The position numbers and the translations under genes were made by a program. The notes under the pieces are model-generated. The model had not been told where the DNA came from. It saw only the letters and a list, made by a program, of their open reading frames with translations, and made no database searches. From assembly GCA_964637235.1 (NCBI GenBank), contig CAZWVR010000024.1, forward strand, positions 1-26,732: 26,732 nucleotides of DNA, in the 5' to 3' direction. The stretch comes from CAZWVR01 sp964637235 (lineage in GTDB: Bacteria; Bacteroidota; Bacteroidia; Bacteroidales; S143-33). Below are positions 7,336 through 14,839 of the stretch, in pieces (the stretch's first letter is position 1; every line of letters starts with the position of its first letter).

Positions 7336-7844
7336 GTAATTATTTAAAAAAACTAAAAAAAGTAAAAGCATTCCTTTTTGACGTTGACGGAGTTTTCTCA
7401 AAAGAATTTATTGTAATGGAAAACGGACGACTTTATAGAATAATGAACGCAAAAGACGGATTTGCAGTGAGAGAAGCATTAAAAAACGGGTTCCCGGTAG
7501 GAATTATATCAGGTGCAAAAGAAATAAGCATACAACAGAGATTTGAACTTTTAGGTGTAAACGATATATACCTCAATCATAGAGACGATAAACTCCAAAT
7601 GGCAGAACTTTTTTGCAATAAATATAACCTTCAACTCTCAGATATTTTATATATGGGTGATGACTTGCCAGACTATCAACTTATGCAAAAAGTGGGTTTC
7701 AGCGCAGCCCCCGCCGATGCAGTAGAAGAAATAAAAGCAATAGCAAACTATATATCCGATAAAAAAGGTGGCGAAGGCTGCGTAAGAGAAATCATCGAAA
7801 AAGTGCTAAAAATACAAGGTAAATGGATTACCCCTCTGACATAA
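7332..7844 (+). CDS. kdsC: 3-deoxy-D-manno-octulosonate 8-phosphate phosphatase (KdsC-type HAD)
   Basis: 170 residues, the usual size for the cap-less KdsC/YrbI branch of the HAD superfamily. HAD motifs: Asp17-Val-Asp19-Gly-Val (nucleophile and general acid/base), Ile-Ile-Ser60-Gly (motif II), Lys87 in Asp-Lys-Leu-Gln (motif III), and Gly-Asp110-Asp111-Leu-Pro-Asp114 (motif IV, Mg2+). It hydrolyses Kdo-8-phosphate to Kdo for the lipopolysaccharide inner core, in the cytoplasm. A close relative acting on another sugar-acid phosphate is possible, since KdsC-like proteins also act on KDN-type 9-phosphates. kdsA, kdsB and kdsD are not in the window. The ATG overlaps the preceding stop by four bases, and the 3' end overlaps cheR by 22 bases. 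Confidence 0.88.
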   Translation: MSNYLKKLKKVKAFLFDVDGVFSKEFIVMENGRLYRIMNAKDGFAVREALKNGFPVGIISGAKEISIQQRFELLGVNDIYLNHRDDKLQMAELFCNKYNLQLSDILYMGDDLPDYQLMQKVGFSAAPADAVEEIKAIANYISDKKGGEGCVREIIEKVLKIQGKWITPLT

Positions 7845-8665
7845 AAATTACTGAACAAGATACCAAACGCTTCATAAACATTGTTAAAAGGCATTCCCAA
7901 TATGATTTCTCTGATTATTCCATTAAATCCTTAACACGTCGCATAGATAGAATTCTAAAAGACTATATGTTAGACATTGATACACTTATAGAACGAATTA
8001 TTGCAGATAAAAAATTTTTAGAAGAAATTGTAAAAGCTATAACCGTAAATACCACCGAACTTTTTAGAGATCCTGAAATGTGGGAAGAACTATTAAATAT
8101 CATCCCCAATTTCTTCCCTAATGTTCAAGAACTGCGTATCTGGCACCCAGGAGTATCTTCCGGACAAGAATTATATTCAATGGAAATTATACTCCACATA
8201 TTGGGAAAACTCGACCAAGCTACAATCTTTGGAACTGATATAAATGTAGATATTTTAGAAATAGCAAAAAAAGGTAGCTATAAAATTTTTGATTTTGATA
8301 ATTACTTAGAAAATTTCCAAAAAGCTTTAAGAAACTTCCCACAAATAAAATTTGAACATTTCTTTACAATTGATGAAAAAAAAGATACCTATGAAGTTAA
8401 ACCTTTACTAAAAGAATATCCCATTTTCTTAAAACACGACCTTGTCAATGATGGAAATATTTTCGGCACTAAATTTCATATTATTATGTGCCGTAATGTC
8501 CTGATATACTTTAATCACAATCTCCAAAACAAAATTGTGAACTTTTTCTACAAAAATTTATATAAACGAGGGATATTGATAATTGGCAGACACGAAAGTA
8601 TCATTAACAAAATTAGTGATAAATTCGAAAACAAAAACTGCATTTATCTTAAAGAAGATATCTAA
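7823..8665 (+). CDS. cheR: CheR-type protein-glutamate methyltransferase
   Basis: 280 residues with the two-domain CheR build. Residues 1-75 are the helical N-terminal domain, including the Arg-Arg-Ile-x-Arg basic patch. From about 76 comes the SAM-dependent methyltransferase domain with Asn-Thr-Thr-Glu-Leu-Phe-Arg-Asp (76-83), the SAM loop Gly110-Val-Ser-Ser-Gly-Gln-Glu-Leu-Tyr-Ser, Gly-Thr-Asp-Ile-Asn (137-141) and Cys-Arg-Asn-Val-Leu-Ile-Tyr-Phe (223-230). CheR methylates glutamates on chemoreceptors with S-adenosylmethionine. The SAM loop has Val111 where most members have Cys. There is no CheB, CheA or receptor in the window, so this is an orphan copy and could modify a non-chemotaxis target. 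It overlaps the kdsC end by 22 bases and probably relies on translational coupling. Confidence 0.88.
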   Translation: MDYPSDIKITEQDTKRFINIVKRHSQYDFSDYSIKSLTRRIDRILKDYMLDIDTLIERIIADKKFLEEIVKAITVNTTELFRDPEMWEELLNIIPNFFPNVQELRIWHPGVSSGQELYSMEIILHILGKLDQATIFGTDINVDILEIAKKGSYKIFDFDNYLENFQKALRNFPQIKFEHFFTIDEKKDTYEVKPLLKEYPIFLKHDLVNDGNIFGTKFHIIMCRNVLIYFNHNLQNKIVNFFYKNLYKRGILIIGRHESIINKISDKFENKNCIYLKEDI

Positions 8666-8668
8666 AAA

Positions 8669-8689
8669 GCAAACTGCAAACTGCAAATT
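8669..8689 (+). repeat. Three heptamer direct repeats before comM
   Basis: GCAAACT, GCAAACT and GCAAATT lie head to tail and end at the base before the comM ATG. They fill almost the whole 24-base gap after cheR and occupy the ribosome-binding position. No Shine-Dalgarno match is visible. Copy-number change here would alter the comM leader. Confidence 0.6.
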
Positions 8690-10228
8690 ATGTTAATAAA
8701 AATATTTGCAAGTGCCGTATTCGGCATAGAAGCACAAAAAATAACAATAGAAGTCGAGATTTCTCGGGGAGCAAAATTTTTTTTGGTAGGGCTCCCGGAT
8801 AACGCTATAAAAGAAAGCCAACATCGTATAGAAGCAGCTCTTAGAACAAATGGCTATACATTCCCAATAAAACGCATAGTCATAAATATGGCACCAGCCG
8901 ATGTCAGAAAAGAAGGTGCTTCCTATGATCTCCCACTTGCATTAGGTATCTTAGCCGCCTCAGGACAAATAAAAACAGATAAATTTGATAAATATATGAT
9001 TATGGGAGAACTCTCCTTAGACGGAACTCTTAGGCCAATACGAGGAGTTCTCCCAATAGCTCTAAATGCTGCAAAAGAGGGATTTAAAGGAATTATAGTA
9101 CCTATACAAAATGCAAAAGAAGCTGCTGTTATAGAAAATTTAGAAGTCATTGGAGTAAAAAGCCTTGTAGAAACTATCGCCTTCTTAGAAAATAAAAAAT
9201 CAATCCCACCTACTGTCATCAATTTGCAAGAGGAATTCTTCAACAAAATAGAAACTTACGAAGCCGACTTTGCAGATGTAAAAGGTCAAGAAACAGTTAA
9301 AAGAGCTCTTGAAATAGCCGCAGCTGGCGGACATAATATACTAATGGTAGGTCCCCCAGGCTCAGGTAAAACTATGTTAGCCAAAAGAATGCCTTCCATA
9401 TTACCACCATTAACACTTGCAGAAGCAATAGAAACTACAAAAATACACTCAGTAGCCGGTAAATTGCCACCTAATAAATCCCTACTGACCGAACGACCTT
9501 TCCGCTCACCTCATCACACTATCTCAGACGTAGCATTAGTCGGCGGTGGTGCTTATCCTCAACCCGGAGAAATTTCACTTGCTCATAATGGTGTACTATT
9601 CTTAGATGAACTGCCAGAATTTAAAAGAAGTGTACTGGAAGTACTCCGTCAACCCCTCGAAGATAGGGTAATAAATATATCCAGAGCTAAATTTTCAGTA
9701 CAATATCCAGCCAGTTTTATGCTCGTTGCTGCTATGAATCCTTGTCCTTGTGGTTATTACAATCATCCGGAAAAAGAATGCGTCTGCTCTATAAACGCAA
9801 TAAAAAAATATCTAAACAAAATATCTGGTCCCCTTTTCGACAGATTTGATATTCATATAGAAGTTATTCCCGTACCTTTTAAAGATTTAACAAATCAGCA
9901 AAAAGCCGAAACAAGCGCACAAATACGCGAAAGAGTTATAAAAGCGCGTAAAATCCAACAAGAACGCTTCCGCGACTACCCTAATATCCATTACAACGCT
10001 CAAATGAATAGCAAACTTATTTCAAAATTCTGTAAAATAGACCAAACCTCCTTATCTTTGCTAAAAAATGCTATGGAAAAATTCGGACTCTCCGCACGAG
10101 CTTACGACAGAATACTAAAAGTATCTCGCACAATAGCAGATTTAGAAGGCTCCGAAAATATTACTCCTTCACATATAGCAGAAGCTATCCAATACAGAAG
10201 CTTAGATAAAGAATCTTGGGGAACATAA
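8690..10228 (+). CDS. comM: ComM/YifB-family AAA+ ATPase (Mg-chelatase-like)
   Basis: 512 residues, typical for ComM/YifB. Residues 1-170 form the Lon-C-like domain with the family pattern Gly-Leu-Pro-Asp-Asn-Ala-Ile-Lys-Glu-Ser and Asn-Met-Ala-Pro-Ala-Asp. The AAA+ domain follows with Walker A Gly-Pro-Pro-Gly-Ser-Gly-Lys-Thr (221-228), Walker B Val-Leu-Phe-Leu-Asp-Glu-Leu, the Phe-Arg-Ser-Pro-His-His-Thr motif, and a C-x-C-x7-C-x-C-like cysteine cluster (Pro-Cys-Pro-Cys-Gly ... Cys-Val-Cys). The C-terminal Mg-chelatase helical domain carries Ser-Ala-Arg-Ala-Tyr. ComM is a hexameric helicase that supports branch migration during natural transformation in some Gram-negatives. Its role elsewhere, and here, is inferred. 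recQ follows directly. Confidence 0.95.
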   Translation: MLIKIFASAVFGIEAQKITIEVEISRGAKFFLVGLPDNAIKESQHRIEAALRTNGYTFPIKRIVINMAPADVRKEGASYDLPLALGILAASGQIKTDKFDKYMIMGELSLDGTLRPIRGVLPIALNAAKEGFKGIIVPIQNAKEAAVIENLEVIGVKSLVETIAFLENKKSIPPTVINLQEEFFNKIETYEADFADVKGQETVKRALEIAAAGGHNILMVGPPGSGKTMLAKRMPSILPPLTLAEAIETTKIHSVAGKLPPNKSLLTERPFRSPHHTISDVALVGGGAYPQPGEISLAHNGVLFLDELPEFKRSVLEVLRQPLEDRVINISRAKFSVQYPASFMLVAAMNPCPCGYYNHPEKECVCSINAIKKYLNKISGPLFDRFDIHIEVIPVPFKDLTNQQKAETSAQIRERVIKARKIQQERFRDYPNIHYNAQMNSKLISKFCKIDQTSLSLLKNAMEKFGLSARAYDRILKVSRTIADLEGSENITPSHIAEAIQYRSLDKESWGT

Positions 10229-10257
10229 TTCCTTATATTGTGGTAATTTCAGAAAAA

Positions 10258-12159
10258 ATGGGAAACAAATACTTGGAAATACTCCAAAAATACTGGGGAT
10301 ATCAGTCTTTTAGACCTCTTCAAGAAGAAATAATACGTTCAGTTGCAGAAGAGAAAAAAGACACCTTGGGACTACTACCTACCGGTGGGGGCAAATCTAT
10401 AATATTTCAAGTTCCGGGAATTGCCCTCGGAGGTATAACTCTTGTTATTTCCCCTCTAATAGCCCTTATGAAAGATCAAGTAGAAAATCTCCGAAAAAGA
10501 AATATCCAAGCAGCAGCAATATATACAGGTATGACTGAAAAAGAAATAATCCTAACTCTTGAAAAAGCAGCAAATGAAGAAATAAAATTCCTATATCTTT
10601 CCCCTGAACGCTTGGGTACTAAAATTTTTCTTGAAAATATAAATCAACTCCCAGTAAAATTACTTGCTGTTGACGAAGCCCATTGTATATCTCAATGGGG
10701 CTATGATTTTAGACCTTCATATCTGAAAATTGCCGATATTAGAGAATATTTCCCACAAGTACCAGTCCTCGCATTGACTGCTACCGCCACTGAGGAAGTT
10801 ATTGAAGATATCCAAGAAAAATTAAAATTCAAAGAAAAAAATGTTTTTAGAAAAAGCTTCCGACGCGAAAACTTAATATATCTGGTCAACAAAACCCCAA
10901 ATAAACTGGGGCGAATGTTGGAAATAGTAAATACTATACAAGGCTCCGGTGTGATATACCTCAGAAGTAGAAAAAAAACCGAACAAATAGCTAAATTCCT
11001 ACAAGAACGAGGTATTTCCGCAGATTTCTATCACGCAGGAATAGACCCGAAACTAAAAGATAAAAAACAACAAGAATGGAAAAATGATAAAACAAGAATA
11101 ATCGTTGCTACTAACGCATTCGGAATGGGGATAGATAAGCCAGATGTCAGATTTGTAATACATTTAGACTTACCAGACTCATTGGAAGCATATTTCCAAG
11201 AAGCAGGCAGAGGCGGAAGAGACGGTAATGACGCATATGCCTTTTTAATTTATACAAACGAAGATAAAGAAAAATTACTAAATTCTATCCAGACAAACTT
11301 TCCCCCCGAAAAAGAAATTATCAGAATTTACAACGCCTTAGGTAATTTCTTAAAACTCCCAATAGGCAGTGGAAAAAATCAAAGTTTCCCATTCGATCTA
11401 TACGAATTTGCCACAGAATACAATCTCTCGCCTCTAAAAGTTTACAATAGTCTAAAAATACTCCAAATTGAAGGATATCTGGAATTCAACGAAGAAAAAA
11501 TCTATGAACGCTCTAAAATTAGAATTCCTATCACACAAAGAGAACTATACAAATTCCAAGTAGAAAATCCTAAATACGAAAACTTTATAAAATTCCTTCT
11601 AAGAACATACACAGGCATTTTTAACGATTATGTCCCTATAAATGAATTTTATATCGCAAAAAAAACAAAAGTTGACGTTAAAATTATATTTAAACTACTA
11701 AACAAACTTCATAAATTAAATATCATTGATTATATCCCGTTCCGTGAAGGAAATTTTATAACTTTTCTGGACGATAGACTTCCGGAAAAAGATATTATTC
11801 TCTCCAAAGAAAAATACCGCTTCCTCAAAGAAAGATATAAACAACATATTCAAGCCGTAATAAACTATGTTGAGAGCAAACAGTGCCGCAGTCAACTACT
11901 TTTAGAATACTTCGGAGAATATAACTCCCCTGAATGCGGTAGATGCGATATTTGCTATATGAAAAATAAAAATTACAATAATGAAACGCCAATAGAAAAA
12001 GAATTATTAAAATTACTGCAAAATAGAGAAATTTCACTATCAGAAATTAAAAAATTATTCCCAAATAGAGAAAAACAAGCTATTGAAACTATCAGAAAAC
12101 TAATGGATAGAAAAGTCTTAATAATTACAAAAAATAAACATCTAAAACTTACAAAATGA
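10258..12159 (+). CDS. recQ: RecQ-family ATP-dependent DNA helicase
   Basis: 633 residues from the ATG at 10258. A TTG 42 bases upstream inside comM is also in frame, but the homology starts just after Met at 10258. Helicase motifs: Phe-Arg-Pro-x-Gln (18-22, motif 0), Walker A Thr-Gly-Gly-Gly-Lys-Ser (42-47), Asp-Glu-Ala-His (139-142), the aromatic-rich loop around Ser-Gln-Trp-Gly-Tyr-Asp-Phe-Arg, Thr-Ala-Thr-Ala (motif III), and Gln-Glu-Ala-Gly-Arg-Gly-Gly-Arg-Asp (motif VI). The RecQ zinc-binding cysteines are in Cys-Arg-Ser-Gln and Cys-Gly-Arg-Cys-Asp-Ile-Cys near the C-terminus. No clear HRDC domain follows; the end is a short winged-helix-like segment. It unwinds DNA 3'-5' in recombinational repair. 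The stop overlaps the next gene by four bases (ATGA). Confidence 0.95.
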   Translation: MGNKYLEILQKYWGYQSFRPLQEEIIRSVAEEKKDTLGLLPTGGGKSIIFQVPGIALGGITLVISPLIALMKDQVENLRKRNIQAAAIYTGMTEKEIILTLEKAANEEIKFLYLSPERLGTKIFLENINQLPVKLLAVDEAHCISQWGYDFRPSYLKIADIREYFPQVPVLALTATATEEVIEDIQEKLKFKEKNVFRKSFRRENLIYLVNKTPNKLGRMLEIVNTIQGSGVIYLRSRKKTEQIAKFLQERGISADFYHAGIDPKLKDKKQQEWKNDKTRIIVATNAFGMGIDKPDVRFVIHLDLPDSLEAYFQEAGRGGRDGNDAYAFLIYTNEDKEKLLNSIQTNFPPEKEIIRIYNALGNFLKLPIGSGKNQSFPFDLYEFATEYNLSPLKVYNSLKILQIEGYLEFNEEKIYERSKIRIPITQRELYKFQVENPKYENFIKFLLRTYTGIFNDYVPINEFYIAKKTKVDVKIIFKLLNKLHKLNIIDYIPFREGNFITFLDDRLPEKDIILSKEKYRFLKERYKQHIQAVINYVESKQCRSQLLLEYFGEYNSPECGRCDICYMKNKNYNNETPIEKELLKLLQNREISLSEIKKLFPNREKQAIETIRKLMDRKVLIITKNKHLKLTK

Positions 12160-12440
12160 AAGACGAATTCCAATCTCTTGGCAATATCATAAAAAAATAC
12201 TTCAAAGCAAAAGGCTTTGATATCAAAATTGCAGAAGCTAAAATAAAACAAAATATACACAAAATTATCCCGCCAAAAATAAGCTCTGAAATATTAGAAA
12301 TGTTCATTACAAATAGAAAACTCTATATCAAAATAAATACACCCATTGCAAAACAGGAATTACTCTATCATAAAGAAAATTTAAGAAAAGAAATACAAAA
12401 AATCGCTGAAAACGCAATTGACGACATTATCATATTCTAA
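12156..12440 (+). CDS. DUF721 / DciA-like protein
   Basis: 94 residues fitting the DUF721 family: a helical start, an Ile-Pro-Pro-Lys-Ile segment where the family usually has its W-x-x-I-V-G region, then Lys-Leu-Tyr-Ile-Lys-Ile-Asn-Thr-Pro-x-x-Lys-Gln-Glu-Leu (74-88 region) and a final Ile-x-x-Ile-Ile. DciA in bacteria without DnaC loads the replicative helicase DnaB. This short Bacteroidota-type DUF721 may do the same, but that is inference. The first half is divergent, with no Trp. It is translationally coupled to recQ. Its stop lies two bases from the convergent mlaF stop. Confidence 0.75.
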   Translation: MKDEFQSLGNIIKKYFKAKGFDIKIAEAKIKQNIHKIIPPKISSEILEMFITNRKLYIKINTPIAKQELLYHKENLRKEIQKIAENAIDDIIIF

Positions 12441-12442
12441 AA

Positions 12443-13177
12443 CTACATAGTTATCAAAGATTTATCTAAAAAATGCCGCAGTTCTTTATTTTGTACATTC
12501 ATTAAATCTTGACGAGTACCACTCCACCAAGAAGTTCCATTATAGATAAAAACAATATTATCGCCTATTTTAAATACAGAGGAAATATCATGTGTATTAA
12601 CAATAGTTACAGTGTTATATTCCTTTGTCAAACGAACTATCAAATCATCTATAAGCCTAGAACTTACTGGATCTAATCCAGAGTTCGGTTCATCAAAAAA
12701 TAAATAACGAGGATTAGAAACAATAGCCCTTGCTATTGCAACCCTTTTTGCCATTCCACCACTTATTTCACTGGGATATAAATTTTCAACATTATAAAGA
12801 TTCACACTATGTAAACTCTCGATTGCACGTTCCCTCCTTCTACGATAATCCCAATCTGTAAACATATCAAGGGGAAACATGACATTCTCTAATACTGTTA
12901 AAGAATCAAATAATGCTCCCCCTTGAAAAACCATACCTATCTCTTTACGTATCTGCTTTTTATACTTTGTTTTTTCACCTGAAAAAATACGCCCATCATA
13001 CAATATTTCCCCCCTATCTACCTCATGCAAACCTACTATTGACTTTAAAAGAACAGTTTTCCCAGAACCACTCTGCCCTATTATCAAATTTATTTTACCT
13101 CGCTCAAAAATAGCATTTACATCATTTAAAACTTGCTTATCTCCAAATTTTTTATATACATGTCGAACTTCAACCAT
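12443..13177 (-). CDS. mlaF: ABC transporter ATP-binding protein, MlaF type
   Basis: 244 residues. Walker A Gly-Gln-Ser-Gly-Ser-Gly-Lys-Thr (34-41), Q-loop Phe-Gln-Gly-Gly-Ala-Leu-Phe-Asp, signature Ile-Ser-Gly-Gly-Met-Ala-Lys-Arg-Val-Ala, Walker B Leu-Phe-Phe-Asp-Glu-Pro, D-loop Ser-Gly-Leu-Asp-Pro and H-loop Asn-Thr-His-Asp. The 'Gln-Gly-Gly-Ala-Leu-Phe' and 'Ser-Gly-Gly-Met' versions mark the Mla/Ttg2A branch. It powers MlaE for phospholipid transport between inner and outer membranes. The ATG overlaps the mlaE stop by one base (TAATG), so the two are coupled. No MlaD (MCE) gene follows; the next gene is convergent and only two bases away. Confidence 0.92.
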   Translation of the reverse strand: MVEVRHVYKKFGDKQVLNDVNAIFERGKINLIIGQSGSGKTVLLKSIVGLHEVDRGEILYDGRIFSGEKTKYKKQIRKEIGMVFQGGALFDSLTVLENVMFPLDMFTDWDYRRRRERAIESLHSVNLYNVENLYPSEISGGMAKRVAIARAIVSNPRYLFFDEPNSGLDPVSSRLIDDLIVRLTKEYNTVTIVNTHDISSVFKIGDNIVFIYNGTSWWSGTRQDLMNVQNKELRHFLDKSLITM

Positions 13178-13929
13178 TATGTTAACATTAACTGGGTTAT
13201 TATTAAATTAAAAAGCAAAATCAATACACTACTATATACTACGGCTTTTGTGCTTGCTCTACCAACACCTACTGCGCCCCCTTTTACATAAAAACCCCAA
13301 TATGAAGAAACTGTGGAAATTATAAACGCAAATACTAACATCTTTACCAATGAATAAACAATAAAATAGGGAACAAAATATGTACGAAGCCCCATAATAT
13401 ATGTAGCAGGAGTAATTAAATCAGTGGTAATGGATACTAACCACCCCCCAATTATACCCATTATCATACTCATAATAGTCAATAAAGGAAAAAATATCAA
13501 AGCAGCTATTAATTTAGGTAAAACTAAATATCCAGCTGAATTTATACCCATAATCTCCAAAGCGTCAATTTGCTCAGAGATACGCATAGTCCCTAACTCA
13601 GAAGCTATATTGGAGCCAACTTTGCCAGCTAATATTAAAGCTATCATAGTAGAAGAAAACTCCAATAACATGGAATCACGAGTTCCTAATCCTATTACAT
13701 AACGCGGTATTAAAGCATTATTAAGATTATATGATGTTTGAAGAGTAATTACAGCCCCTATAAAAAGAGAAATAATAACCACAATACCAATGGAATTAAC
13801 GCCCATTTTACGCAACTCTCGTAATATCTGCAAATAATACGGAGAGGCTTTCTCCGGTTTAGCAAATACCCTTAGCATAAAAACTGCATAACGACCGAAA
13901 TTATATAAAACTTCTTTTATAACCTTCAT
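13177..13929 (-). CDS. mlaE: ABC transporter permease, MlaE type
   Basis: 250 residues with the five-to-six membrane-helix MlaE (DUF140) pattern. The family core is visible at about 101-126: Gly-Lys-Val-Gly-Ser, then Glu-Leu-Gly-Thr-Met-Arg-Ile-Ser-Glu-Gln-Ile-Asp-Ala-Leu. Gly-Val-Gly-Arg-Ala-Ser/Thr-x-Ala-Val-Val near the end is also typical. It forms the inner-membrane permease dimer of the MCE transporter. It starts one base after the response-regulator stop and overlaps mlaF by one base, giving a three-gene unit. Confidence 0.93.
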   Translation of the reverse strand: MKVIKEVLYNFGRYAVFMLRVFAKPEKASPYYLQILRELRKMGVNSIGIVVIISLFIGAVITLQTSYNLNNALIPRYVIGLGTRDSMLLEFSSTMIALILAGKVGSNIASELGTMRISEQIDALEIMGINSAGYLVLPKLIAALIFFPLLTIMSMIMGIIGGWLVSITTDLITPATYIMGLRTYFVPYFIVYSLVKMLVFAFIISTVSSYWGFYVKGGAVGVGRASTKAVVYSSVLILLFNLIITQLMLT

Positions 13930-13930
13930 A

Positions 13931-14722
13931 TTACAAGCCTATTGCATATTGGCGTAATTTATTCATCAAAATTTTTTTTCTGCTTTCTGAGACATCTATT
14001 TGTTCGCCATTAGTTAGCTCTACATAGCCACCTCGCCCTTTTACAAATTTCTTTATATACTTCAAATTTACAATATGCTTATTATGAATCCGACAAAAAT
14101 GATAAGGTTCAAGCATTTTTTCATACATCTGTATAGACTTAGAAACAATTATTCTTTTGCCATTTGTAAAATAAAAGGTCGTATAATTATTACTAGATTC
14201 ACAACGAATAATATCGTCAATGTCAATAACATGCATACCAGAGGAAGTAGATAATATCAAACGTTTTAAGTCTCGTTCTCTATTTAATACTCCTTTTAGT
14301 ATTTCCAATTGAGTATTTAAATCTGCTCTCTCAGAGCTTTTCAACTCCTCTTTATATCTATTGACAGCATCTTGTAAATCTTCAACTTTTACTGGTTTTA
14401 ATAAATAATGTAATGCAGAAACCTCAAAAGCCCTAATTGCATAATTATCATATGCAGTAATAAAAACAACTTTAAAATCTTTATCTTTTATTTTTTCCAA
14501 AACTTCAAAACCATCGCCATCTGGCATAGATATATCCAAAAAAACCAAATCAGGTTTTTTCTCACTTATAACTTTTACTGCACTCTCAACACTATCAGCT
14601 GTCCCAATTACTTGAACCTCCGGGATATATTTCTCCAAAAGCTTTTTAATTATCATTTGACTATTAGGCTCATCATCAACAATCACCGAACGTATTAATT
14701 TTGTGTCCATATTTTTTTCCAT
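13931..14722 (-). CDS. LytTR-family response regulator
   Basis: About 263 residues from ATG 14722; ATG 14710 is equally possible, and a longer frame to 14752 adds residues before the receiver core. The receiver domain (about 10-125) has Asp16-Asp17, the phosphoacceptor Asp63 in Phe-Leu-Asp-Ile-Ser-Met-Pro-Asp, Thr89-Ala and Lys109-Pro, so it looks active. The LytTR DNA-binding domain covers about 155-258, with Ile-Ile-Arg-Cys-Glu-Ser-Ser-x-Asn-Tyr-Thr, Phe-x-Arg-Ile-His-Asn-Lys-His-Ile-Val-Asn-Leu and Gly-Gly-Tyr-Val. Such regulators usually pair with a LytS/AlgZ-type histidine kinase, absent here. The gene is one base upstream of mlaE, so it is co-transcribed with the lipid transporter genes. 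A TAATTTTG element lies about 80 bases upstream. Confidence 0.92.
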   Translation of the reverse strand: MEKNMDTKLIRSVIVDDEPNSQMIIKKLLEKYIPEVQVIGTADSVESAVKVISEKKPDLVFLDISMPDGDGFEVLEKIKDKDFKVVFITAYDNYAIRAFEVSALHYLLKPVKVEDLQDAVNRYKEELKSSERADLNTQLEILKGVLNRERDLKRLILSTSSGMHVIDIDDIIRCESSNNYTTFYFTNGKRIIVSKSIQMYEKMLEPYHFCRIHNKHIVNLKYIKKFVKGRGGYVELTNGEQIDVSESRKKILMNKLRQYAIGL

Positions 14723-14800
14723 AAAGATTAAAAAAATATTCCTTTTTTTCAAGTACTACTTTTAAAGGCTTTAACTTATTTCTGCTTCTATAATTAAGAT

Positions 14801-14808
14801 CAAAATTA
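14801..14808 (-). promoter_or_regulatory. -7 element upstream of the LytTR-mlaEF unit
   Basis: TAATTTTG on the minus strand matches TAnnTTTG, and a TTG lies 22 bases upstream. The start would be near 14793 with a leader of about 70-80 bases. It sits in the gap between the SGNH-lipoprotein stop (14840) and the regulator. Confidence 0.4.
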
Positions 14809-14839
14809 TAAAACTTTGACAAATTTTTTGCAATATGAA

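Noticed and set aside
7093..7401. Minus-strand frame across the paralogue/kdsC junction
   Set aside because: Phe/Tyr-rich mirror of Lys-rich coding sequence; no domain.
10216..10257. Longer RecQ starting with TTG inside comM
   Set aside because: Homology to RecQ begins just after ATG 10258; the added 14 residues are hydrophobic and unlike the family.
11825..12260. Minus-strand reading frames opposite recQ
   Set aside because: They lie wholly within clear plus-strand genes, have no recognisable domain and mirror A/T-rich codon bias.
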